NCBI RefSeq assembly: GCF_035046485.1
Contig: NC_085138.1
Span: 91,867,266-91,931,265 of the forward strand
Reading direction: 5' to 3'
DNA from: Aedes albopictus
Lineage: Eukaryota; Arthropoda; Insecta; Diptera; Culicidae
DNA: 64,000 nucleotides
Part shown: positions 11,541 to 21,560 of the stretch, in pieces
How the letters are laid out: the number at the start of each line of letters is the position of its first letter
How positions within the stretch are numbered: position 1 is the first letter of the stretch
Notes under the pieces: generated by a model
What the model was told of the DNA's origin: nothing
Database searches by the model: none
Seen by the model: only the letters and a program-made list of their open reading frames with translations
Program-made: the position numbers and the translations under genes

Positions 11541-13207
11541 CAGTGGTGCTCAGGATGGAGGATACCGCGGGCCAAATTTGCAATTCGGGATCGACCTGCG
11601 GGCCGCATAAAACATCGATGCACAAAAATAACAAAAAGAACAATTCTAAAGCATATTTATTAAAAATCTGTTCAGAACTTGTGTAAGGGTCAAACTTTAT
11701 AATCTATTGCCCTTCGTTGAGCTCAATTTAGATTTATATGTTTGGATGAGAAAAACGTTTGAGCTTCAAATTGAAATTCAAACAAACAATTTAGAAGTTG
11801 CCCCTAGAATTGCCTTGAAGCCACTTCAAGAACTTGTCAAGCAGCTTTTACTAGAATTTCTTTTGAGTCGCTCCAAAAAGGTTTGCTGGATTTTCTCCTG
11901 AAATTTCTTGTGGAGTTACTCCAGAAGGTTTTCGAGAAATTTCCTGAAGTTTCTTTTTGTTTTTTCTTGAATTCTCTTTGAACACCTCCAAGAACTCCTC
12001 TTAGATTTGCCTTTGGAACTGCCCTGAAGTTACTTCAGGAATTCCTCATTAATTCCTCATTAATCGTTTCCTAGAATAGCTTCCGTATTTTTCCGAAAAT
12101 TTTCCAGGAGTTTCTTGAAGATTTTAGTAATTTCTTTCCATAAGTCTCTTCTAAAGTTGATGAAATACTTCATCAATAAATTTCTTCAAAAATTAGATTT
12201 TTAACAACTGTTTCCGGAAGTTTCTTCAACATTATCTTCTGAAGTTGCTGCATAAGTTGCTTCAAATTTATTGTTCAAATTTTCCTCAGGCGTTCTAGGC
12301 ATCTTTTGTGTCTTAATGCAATTGGTCCTGGAATCATGCTTCGAGGAATTTATTCTAAAGTTGTTTAAGAAATTTCTGTTAGAGTGGCAGCAGAACATTT
12401 TTCTAGGAGATGCTCCTATAATTTCCATGCAGTATCGCCACAACTTTCTCATTGAATTTCTTCAGGTTTATTTCCTCCAGGATGATTTGAGTTTCTCCAT
12501 ATATTTCGCTGAGAGTTGCCTAAAATTTTCCTCCACTAATGTTTCCTGGAGTTTCTCCAAAAATGTATCTAAAAGTTTCTCCAAAAGGGCACAGGAGACG
12601 CATTATGAATCTGAGATTTTTTTCTTTAAGTTCGTTTAGGAGTTTCGCTTGGACAATTCAAATTGGATTCGTAAGTTTTGTTTCGAAAAATGTAAGAGTC
12701 TTATAATAGAAATTTAAACAAACAGTGAAAATTAAACAATATTGACAACCAAGTTGAGATTTGTTGAGAATTTTGTCAAAAACTTCGTGCTTTGTGTTTT
12801 AATGTTCTTCGGAAAAACGAAATGTGAAATATTTGCTCTGCGTTGCGTTGACTGCGCTTAAAAACTGCAACTAATTTTTAAATGATTCAAGATTACATTT
12901 TTAATAAACTTTCATTTGATTCGTACAACTTATGAATAACTATCAGCTGGCTTCGTGACTTAGCTGAAATGCCGAAAAAATTCGGAGTTGCGATTTCAAA
13001 TCTTACCAGAACGGATTGTTCTTTTTGTTTATTTATCATTAAATTTGTGTTCAACACTGTGAAAATTGATCAGCATTTTTTTTTTGTTTTATTTCTTAAT
13101 AAATTTAACGAGTTATTTCAAATAATCGTTTAAAAATTTCGATACGTGCTAAAGTACTCTGCGGGCCGCATCTTAAGGCTTGGAGGGCCGCAGGATGAGC
13201 ACCACTG
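11541..13207. mobile_element. Non-autonomous hAT element with perfect 8-bp TSD
   Basis: The ends are CAGTGGTGCTCAGGATGG and its inverted partner ending GAGCACCACTG. The 8-bp target duplication TACTAGAT is perfect (11533-11540 and 13208-13215). Subterminal GCGGGCCGCAT occurs near both ends (about 11597 and 13161), as in many hAT elements. The body from about 11.7 to 12.65 kb is a degenerate GGAATTCC-type minisatellite. No transposase is visible. Confidence 0.92.
11690..12650 (+). repeat. Degenerate TTCCTCCAGGAA-type minisatellite
   Basis: Loose ~12-36 bp periodicity of TTTCTTCAAGAA/TTTCTCCAGGAA text with one polarity throughout. It forms the body of the 11541-13207 hAT element. Open frames here are by-products of the repeat. 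Confidence 0.7.
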
Positions 13208-13899
13208 TACTAGATGAAATCAGTACATATATTTGATGACATTGTAGAGAAAAGTAAAAAAAAAATATCAGATTCGAAATTCAGCGACCTGTGTACTTTT
13301 CTGCGGTTTGAAAATTCTGATTGTCTTCAGCTTCAGGCGCCGCCCTGTAAAGGTTAGTGACCAAAATGGGAAAATTTGAACTAACTTTTCAGAAAACCAG
13401 CCTATTGGAGATCTTGGAACGTTGAAACATAGATTGGTTAACGTCAAATGGACGAAAATGAGGTTTGAAGTTGAAAAACACTTTCGCATTTTTTCCTGTC
13501 GCAGTCTACAGTGGTGTGATTTTTCGTGAAGTTTTCTACAAAAACCAAATTATTTTTTAGGGATTAATTGGTGACTCTTAGCGAGTAAATTGTCCCCATT
13601 CTAAATCGTATGGAAATTTAAAAAAGGCGGGCGCTTAAATATAGTTTCTTCGGTTGAGTTGAAATTTCGCACAGTTGATATGGGAGCAACATGGAAATTA
13701 AAAAGTATACAGGAACGAGAGTTTTTACCTGTGTGTGTTTTTTTTTTAATTTTTCCCATATAACCGTGTCACGAGCAACGTTTTTCACGTTGGCTGTCAA
13801 ATATGATCGAACAAAAATGTTCTGCATGTTGGTTTTATTACGGACTTATTGCTGTTCTCCATGCAGCTTTGAAAACTTCTATAAGTGTAAGGACTAGTT

Positions 13900-15755
13900 G
13901 GTTGGAAGGCGAAAGGAATTGCCAATGGGATTCCACCTCGAATCATTCCAGAGATGCCTCCAGGGATTCCTTCAGGATTCAACAGAGAATTCATACAGGA
14001 ATGCCTCCTGGAAATAATTCAGGGATTTCTCCATTAAATCCTGCAGGAATTCATCTTGGAATTGCACCAGGAAATTCCACGGGGCTTCCACCAGGAATTC
14101 CTTCTGCAATTCATCAGTGGACTCCTCCAGGGAATTTCTGCAAGGGTTCCTCTCTGAAGTCTTTCAAAGTTTCCTCCAGGAATGCTATCAATAATTTATT
14201 CGGAAAATTATTTCCGGACTTCTCAAGAAATCCATCAAGTAATTCTTGCGAGGCTTCGACTTAGAATTCTTCATGGAACTCAGGAACTCGTCAACTAATT
14301 CCTCTAAAAGATCTTCCATAAATTCTGCCCGTAGCTGCTCCGAAAAATTCTCTAGAGATTCCTCCAGAACATCTTAATGAATTTCCCGACGAAATCCTCC
14401 AGAAAATCTTCCAGGAATTCCATCAGCCATTCCTGGAAAAAATCCATCAGTCATTTCTCATGGAATTCCTCCAGGACGTACTCTAGGATATATTCCAGAT
14501 ATTCAGGAATTATTACAGGAATCTCCCTAGGATTTTTCCGTGAAATACTCCAGAAATTCCTTCAAGAAATATTCCAGATATTTCTACAGGAATAACTATT
14601 TACAATAATTCCTCCAGAAATTGTTCCAGGAATTGCTCCAAGAATTATTCCAGAAAATCCTTCAGGAATTGATTTGGGGTATCCCACAAGAATTCTTTCA
14701 GGAATTATTCCAGGAAATGTTCCGGCAAATACTCTAAGAATTTCTCCCGGAAATATTCCAAGCATTCCTTCAGGAATTATTTTAGGAATTCCTCCAGGAA
14801 GAAATCTTGAAGGAATTTTTAACAGAATTGGAGCAGGTCTTGGAGAAATTCTTATTAGAGTTCCTGTAAGAATCTGAAGAAGTTCCTGGATTATTGAAGG
14901 AATTCTTAGCAGAAGCCTTAGAGGAATTTCTGGAGGAATTTTTGGAGGAATCCTTGGGAGAAATTCCTGGTGTAATTCTTGGAGTAATTCCTGGAGAAGT
15001 TCTTGGCAGAAGTCTTGGAAGATCCTGCAGAAATCCCAAAAAAAAAAACTGGGATGAATACCTAGACTTGTCCCTGGAGTATTTCTTCGAAGAATTTCAG
15101 GAGATTTTCTGAAGATTCTTGAAGGAATTCCTGGAGAAATTCTAGGCAGATGTCTTGAAGGAATTTTTGGAGAAATTTCTGGATGAATTCTTGGAGAAAA
15201 TTCCTTGACGAATTCTTGGTGGAATTCCTGGTTGGATTCTTAGTAAAATTCCTGAAGAGATTATAAGAGGAATTTCTGGAGGAATTTTTGGAGGACTTTC
15301 TAAAGGAATTTTCGGACTAATTTCTTGAGGAATTCTTATAAAAAAATCTTTAAAAGTCCTTGGGAAAAAATCTTCCTGGAATTTTCGAAGAATTCTTGAA
15401 GAAGTTTCTGGAGGAATTCCTGAAGTCATTTCTGTAGGAATTTCTTGAAAAAATTCTTCTGGAGGAAAACATAGAAGGATTCTTTAAGGAATTCTTGGCA
15501 GAACTTCTAGAGGAATATCCGGAGAAATTTCTGGTGGAAATCCTGAATTTCTGGAGAAATTCTTGTAGGATTTTTTGGTAGAATTCTTGCAGGAATTCCT
15601 GGAAGAATTTTCGAGGAATTCTTGGCGAAGGTTTTGAAGGAATTTCTGACGGAATTTTTGAAGAAACTTTTGGAGGTATTCTTTAAGTTATTTCTGGAGG
15701 AATGCTTGGAGGAATTCCTGAAGGAATGCATGGAAGAATTCTACTCATAGAGTAA
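13900..15755. repeat. Polarity-switching GGAATTCC minisatellite
   Basis: From about 13.92 to 14.87 kb the top strand reads ATTCCTCCAGGAATTCCTTC, pyrimidine-rich between the palindromes. From about 14.88 to 15.75 kb it reads GGAATTTCTGGAGGAATT, purine-rich. The region is thus a diffuse inverted repeat of a degenerate minisatellite with its centre near 14.87 kb. Several 60-150 codon open frames on both strands are side effects of the period being near a multiple of three. Confidence 0.82.
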
Positions 15756-15792
15756 AGAGATACAGGAGTAGGGCCTGCAGACTTTGAACGTC

Positions 15793-16630
15793 TTAATTCC
15801 AGAATAGTTTGGATGACCTAAATCACCAAGTGAATGTTGCTAAGCTATCAGAATTGCACTCTGAGGCTCTAAGAGTAGCGTAGATTATATTCTGCGAACA
15901 TTCACTACAATAAAAATATCCAAAGAAAAGAATCACAGATATTGCGACCCACACTTCAAAATACATTGGGGTTCATTTATATGGCAGTGTAACACATAGA
16001 GATACTCGTAATAATATGAGGTGCAACAGACACAATCGTGAAAGAATTATGCCGATAGAGTGAAGAGAAACAAGAGTAGAGCCTGTATACTTCCAGAATA
16101 GTTTGGAAAGCCTGGAATATGCCATGAATGTGCCGAAAGAATTATGGCTGTTCACTGAGGCTCCATCAAGAGTATTTACTACATTACGCGAATATTTTTA
16201 CAATTGAACATCCTACAGCACGAGGATATCGTAACCCAAACTTCAAAGTGTATTGGAGGCCATTTGTATTTCACGGAATGTCCAACCACCACAATTTTAA
16301 GTTGTTCGTAGCGTTGCGAGGTCTAATGAACATCAACGTGACTAAATATCTTGAACATAGTGATCACAAATGTTGGTAGATCCAGTAGATTTTAAGAAAA
16401 TGAATTCCAAAGTAGTTTGGATGACCTAGATCATCCAACTCACGGCCCATGAATTTACAAGGGAAGCTTTGAGGCTTTTTGCGTACCGTAGACTATGTTC
16501 TGTGATCATTCATCGTGTTTAAAATTTGGTTTAGAATGTTGGATTTGTGACACAAACTTCGGGGTACTTTGGAGGCTTTAGAATAGCTCTGGGATGAAAA
16601 CTTCAACATACTATGATGGGTAGTGCTACA
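15793..16630 (+). repeat. ~300-bp tandem repeat with TTTGGATGACC anchor
   Basis: Anchors resembling CAGAATAGTTTGGATGACC stand near 15799, 16093 and 16408, giving periods of about 294 and 315. Each unit also holds GAGGCT(C/T)...AGAGTA and CACAAACTTC blocks. Units are diverged. The same anchor reappears in the 58.5-60.97 kb tandem array. Confidence 0.7.
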
Positions 16631-16639
16631 TGGCATGTT

Positions 16640-17100
16640 TAGGATCAGGGATCAGCATGGGACCATGCATTTCTTAGCACAACAATTCCCCTTGATTATT
16701 AAAAAGACTCCAGGTTAAAATGTTTTAAAACAAAGAAGATATTGCATCCCGGGTGTTTCCGGGATAAGGTTTTATCTCGGTTCTCAAAACCTCTTCAAGA
16801 CTAATTGGTCATCAACATATTTTTCGGAAGAACGGAGTACTGTTATCTTTCATCAAGGATGCCGGACTATATAGCCCTACTTTAAATATTAGTAAGCTTA
16901 CACCTCTATTCACCTGGACCGATTTGGAATTGGAACACGCCATTGAAATGAATAAACCATTTCTATTAATCTGATAGCATACACTCTGTAAACTACATTA
17001 TATTACTAAAGTCTGTATGACAAGAGGCCTATCATTACGAAGCCCTCTCCCTTATTTTTCAGAGATGAACCAACCAGGAACTGTGCTGAGAATCTCTTTG
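16640..17100. other. No recognised feature
   Basis: Nothing supportable was seen apart from low-complexity AT-rich sequence. Confidence 0.4.
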
Positions 17101-17106
17101 ATTTTT

Positions 17107-17211
17107 CAGGACGCGCGCCATCAAGCAATCGAAACTGCACCACGCTCGCGCTGTATACGACGAGCGATGTTTTTTGGGAGTGTTGTACTTTTTACAACAG
17201 CGCGCGTCCTG
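17107..17211. mobile_element. Short MITE with CAGGACGCGCG ends
   Basis: CAGGACGCGCG at 17107-17117 is matched by CGCGCGTCCTG at 17201-17211, and the complementarity extends two or three bases outward. The 105-bp interval is GC-rich compared with its surroundings. No clear target duplication was found. Confidence 0.5.
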
Positions 17212-17217
17212 AAAGGT

Positions 17218-17242
17218 TGATAATAATAATAATAATAATAAT
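17218..17242 (+). repeat. (TAA)n microsatellite
   Basis: Eight consecutive ATA/TAA units directly after the 17107-17211 MITE. Confidence 0.9.
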
Positions 17243-18283
17243 GTTCTCGGAGGTATTTTACGTTGTTATGTTAGACTTTGTTGAATAAAATTATGTCACG
17301 TAGTTATACAGAGATACACCCGGTATTTGAGTCTTTTACACGCTTCGATTATGACATCAACAGATGTTTAGTGGAAATTTACAATGCAGCTTAATTTGCA
17401 CCAACTGCCAATACCAACTGAAATTGTCGCTTCCAATTCAACTTAAATATTTTCCACTGGTTGCAACCGTTTGGTTCTAAACACCCCATTTAATCCAGCC
17501 GAAAACTGCCGGTACTTTCAACTATGAAGAAAGGTTGCTGAAACAACAAAAAGGCCAACATGCTGCATCAGAAACTAAATTCCAATTTGCATTACTTGCT
17601 TTTTATGAAAAATTTAAAATAAGCATTTATCTGAAAAATATTAAACACTTATCGGATTCGTTAAGGATTTTTTTGAAAGATCCTATATTTTAATAAATCG
17701 TTTAACATGTGCCTACTCAAAATGCAAAATCTAGCCAAAAAGTAGACAAAAAGATAGAATGATATTTGTAGCCTAAATTGGTTTGATGACAACTGTAAAA
17801 CTGTGCTGAGCATAAAAATAGTGGCATATTGTATTTATTAAAGACCCAAAGACAAGGCTGCCTTTCCATTCCAGTTCCAACAACTGTCCCGTCGAGAGCT
17901 TTCTAGTGGAAGCCGTGGGTACCGTGTGGAGGGATGTTCGCAAAAATAAGCAAAACAGTTACATTCCAGTAAAACTGGCGATAAAACCGATTCAAGTGCT
18001 CCTTAAACAGTTTGACACCAGACACAACAGTCAGCAGTGGGTAGTGTTATTCCCAAAAATATTCATACACAGTTTCGGGATATTGAACACGAGCTCTGCT
18101 GTTCTCCTCCGGCGGCACCACCCTCATCCTTCGCTGAACTTAAACATGATGCCCGCCGTCGTTGCAGCAGCACAATTGTTCCTCTCGAACGGAATGGATA
18201 ATGTTATTGTTGTACAACAGCACCATGTTTGGTTTTCGCCGCAGTTTCAATGTTAGCCGGTAGGATGGTTTGGGACAAGAACT
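17243..18283. other. Unassigned sequence, possibly single-copy
   Basis: No repeat boundary was recognised. A 116-codon open frame at 17906-18256 (+) has a non-repetitive composition with an Ala/Val-rich stretch and a His-rich stretch, but no recognised domain, and no start or splice context that would make it convincing. It could be part of a host exon or 5' UTR, or chance. Confidence 0.35.
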
Positions 18284-18285
18284 TA

Positions 18286-19207
18286 CAGGGGATGGCCAAA
18301 ATGTTTGGGATAGGCAACTTTTTTTTTCTCTCACAAAAAAGTTCAGCATGCTATAACTTTTCATAGAGCGCATCAAACAATCTCAAATTTTGACTGTTTG
18401 TCAACCTATTATATGTGCATCATTGGTACAAATTTGGGCTTGATTGATTAATGTTTCGCAAAGTTAGAACCGTTCGGGTAAAACACCTTTTTTTAGACAA
18501 CGCATTTTTGAGCTGTCATATCTCGGAAACCAGTAAACCGAATTGAATGAAATTTTGAACGTACACTAACAATATGTAAATGCTTCACAAACTATTAAAA
18601 CATAGATACTTTTTAAACGTTGAAAAAAGTTATCATGGATTGACACTTTTTGGACTTTTCTCGAAAAAATGTAATTTTTTTACATTAATGTGAATAAATT
18701 TTAGTGTTGATATCCAAAGATTTCCCACTTCTGTTCTCAAATTATCTCTAATCAGATATATTAGAGCCTATTTAGATTGAAGGAAAAACACATTTAATAA
18801 TTTTTGTGTGGTATTGTTAATTACTTATTTTCCTCTATATGGGTAAAAATTTCAACTTGGTATAACTTAATTCGCCGTGAGAAAATATCACATTTTATAA
18901 CGTCGTATTGAGTATCAATATATTGTTGATAAACGTTAAAAAAATCATTCAATTTGGTTCACTGATTTCCGAGTTATGACAGCTCAAAAATGAGTTGTCT
19001 AAAAAATAGTGTTTTACGCGAACGGTTCTAACTTTGCGAAAAATTAATCAATCGAGCCCAAATTTGTGCTAATGATGCACACATAATAGATTGACAAACA
19101 GTCAAAATTTGAGATTTTTTTATGCACTCTATGAAAAGTTACAGCATGTTGAATTTTTTTGTGGGAGAAAAAAAGTTGCCTATCCCAAACATTTTGGCCA
19201 TCCCCTG
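18286..19207. mobile_element. 922-bp TA-flanked palindromic (foldback) element
   Basis: The left end CAGGGGATGGCCAAAATGTT is matched by the inverted right end ending GGCCATCCCCTG; TA flanks both sides (18284-18285 and 19208-19209). Complementarity runs hundreds of bases inward, including the block around GAGCTGTCATATCTCGGAAA (about 18512) and its inverted partner near 18970. The transcript would fold into a long hairpin. No ORF. Confidence 0.88.
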
Positions 19208-19424
19208 TACTTTGTGCTGCTGATGCTGTTTCCAGAGAAAAGGAAAGTTATTGTGATAATAGCATTACATGTGCAAAAATGACAAACGACGTTGGTTTAT
19301 TAAGGCCATCTAAAACTGTCCATTACAAATGACTGCTTTTACACATACTCGGGTTTTGTCATCCAAACAACATCCATGAACATTTCATTTCCACCAGAAA
19401 AGACGAATTATTTCATATGCGCCA

Positions 19425-19545
19425 ATTCCCGTCATATTAGACGAAAATAGCAAAAATTAAAGATATTACAACTATCCTTTACTACTGACTCATTGAATGG
19501 AAGCAAGAAGATGTAGACTATCAAAAATCATACAATACATACAAA
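19425..19545 (+). repeat. Dispersed repeat, copy 2, left piece
   Basis: Resembles 10150-10240 (AATTCCCGTCATATTAGA ... GACTCATTGAATGG). The continuation seen in copy 1 is found again only after the CR1-like element at about 24590. Confidence 0.55.
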
Positions 19546-20193
19546 CGGTCTAACTTACTCGCAACGTTATTGAGGTGCTCGAACTTGTGCGGTTTTTCGT
19601 ATTATCTTGGCTCGTAATATCTGCCAAAGTTTGGACAAATCTGAAATACTGCTTGCCAAACGGAACACGACTGAAGATCAAGCATATCCTACATAAGCTG
19701 GAGTGTAAAAGTGATTTTAAGATTCTGTTCATCACGACAGGTGCCAACCCAGAAACAAAGGACAGTACCGAACACAATTCAGTCATAGTGGTTGTGTGGA
19801 GATATTGTATTGATACATTCGCGCCGTTAGTGATCCATTACACTAGTAGAAAAGTTTCATTATCGCCGGTTTGTATTGCTCTGTGCATCTACACGCTTTA
19901 ACAGAGCGGTGCTTGTGTCGGATAGAGAAGCGGGTCTTGGTGCGTTCGGTGGTCTCAAAAGCCGAAACACTATAATCGATACGCTTGAACGTTTCGGCAC
20001 CGGCTTTAGTGGACAGTACATCAAAAGAGCGAAACGATAAAGGCAAAAATTTGGAACCCGCTGTGTATTCGGTAATCGCTTCAAAGTGTTCGTGTTTCTA
20101 CGTCGTCTCCACAACACCTCTGGCACTGTTTTTGTCGTAGGGAAATCCCCTTCTGGGTTGTTTACTTGTGGTTTTGAGTGGGATCTTGGAAGA

Positions 20194-21447
20194 ATGGATA
20201 CATGCAAGGCCTGCTCTAGGAATTTTGCGCGATCAGATAGAAGTGTTTTGTGCAGCGGGTCGTGTGGAAGAGTGTTTCACCCCGGATGTGTCGGATTGAA
20301 TGCTACGAACTTCAAATCGTGGTCGGCGAATGTTGGATTGCTCTGGTTCTGTGAGAACTGCAGGGTCAATTTCAATCCAAGTGTTATGGACCGGGAATCT
20401 GTAATCATTAAAACATTGCGGGATGTTCTATTACGCATGGATTCGATGGACCTACGAGTTGGGCAATTCGGTGAAAATTTGAAAGCGCTTAACAACCTAC
20501 TGTCACCACACTCCACCTTCGTCAGACGTGACTCGAACTTTTCATCAAGGCTGCAACGTCTTGTAATGTCCGGCCCTTCGGTCTACGATCCAACCGATTT
20601 CTACAATAGTATCGATAGTTTCAACTTTGATCTCTCGTTGCGCTTGAATGTTGCCAACAACACTATCGTTGATGCTGATGATGAGCTCGATGTATCTTTG
20701 GATAATGATGATAACCACGACAATCGGGAAATGAATATTACGCCTCGCCGTGCAGATATTAGTTTGCCCAGTACATCAGCTGGTGGAATGAACTCTACCG
20801 TTAATGGCCAGCCTGCGATAGTCAACTCTGTCGCCATCGTACCCAACACTACAACCACCTCCGTCCCCGTTACCGCCACCGTCCCCGTCGTCAATGCACC
20901 CACCGCCACCACCGCCTCCACCGCAGCTACCGCCACTGCACCATGTTCAACTTCAGCTACCAATCGTGATATTGCCGTTAACGTTCCACATACTGCTACA
21001 TCTGCTCAAGCCTCGGCCGCGATCTCCACTACAAGCTATGCGGCCATAACGTCGAGTGCTGCTGTCGTACAAAACCGTGTTCCAATCAACAATGGCCCTG
21101 CAAACGTCCCTCGCACTACCGTGCGAGCCTCAAACCACACTCACCGCCCTGCTTACAATGGTCTGCAAGATTGTCGATTGAGGGTTGTAAGCAGAAGTCG
21201 TCCGTCTGTGCGTGAAATTTCAAATGAAGAAGCAACAAAATCATTTTACATCACACCTTTCCATATCGATCAATCGGAGGAAGATATTATTGAATATTTG
21301 CGTGAAACAATCAATATTGATAACTCTTCAGTTAAATGTGCAAAATTAGTTCCGCGAAACAAAAACATTAATGAACTTTCCTTTATATCGTTTAAGCTAT
21401 CTGTTTCGCAAGATTTAGTATCGATAATTAATGATCCATTTTATTGA
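20194..21447 (+). pseudogene. CR1-like ORF1 with PHD-type zinc finger, late nonsense codon
   Basis: I start the protein at 20194 (MDTCKACSRNF) because the zinc-binding cysteines begin immediately after it; an upstream in-frame ATG at 20086 would add an unlikely leader. Residues 4-55 form a PHD-like finger: paired CxxC at the start, a GSCGRVFHPGC cluster, and a closing WFCENC. A Ser/Thr/Ala/Val-rich linker covers roughly residues 200-330. A C-terminal region (KSFYITPFHIDQSEEDI onward) resembles the conserved tail seen in ORF1 proteins of related elements. The frame ends at TGA 21445-21447 after 417 codons. Reading past it continues for 23 further codons, including GVEIREF, to a TAA at 21517-21519. 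A TGG-to-TGA change at one Trp codon is the simplest explanation. ORF1 proteins bind element RNA and support retrotransposition. ORF2 begins 42 bases after the distal stop. Confidence 0.8.
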
Positions 21448-21560
21448 CCTGATGGGGTTGAGATCCGCGAATTTCAACCAAAAAACGGGAATCTGCCAAA
21501 TCTGGTAGCATCGACATAATTAACATAAGTTATACTAATGCCAATAGACCATCCAATTCA

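Larger units (their letters stand above)
10997..13506. mobile_element. TA-flanked TIR element, split by a hAT insertion
   Basis: Inverted ends share TGCGACAGGAAAAAATGCG (left near 11002-11020, right near 13483-13502 inverted). TA is present outside both ends (10995-10996 and 13507-13508). The outermost few bases differ between the ends. Removing the hAT element at 11541-13207 and one copy of its target duplication leaves about 835 bp with no ORF for a transposase. Confidence 0.68.

Noticed and set aside
17906..18256. 116-codon open frame in apparently unique sequence
   Set aside because: Plausible composition but no recognised domain or gene context; kept only as a note under the region.
20086..20193. 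Upstream in-frame ATG extending ORF1 by 36 codons
   Set aside because: The zinc-finger cysteines begin right after the ATG at 20194, and the extension has no recognisable content; it is more likely 5' UTR.
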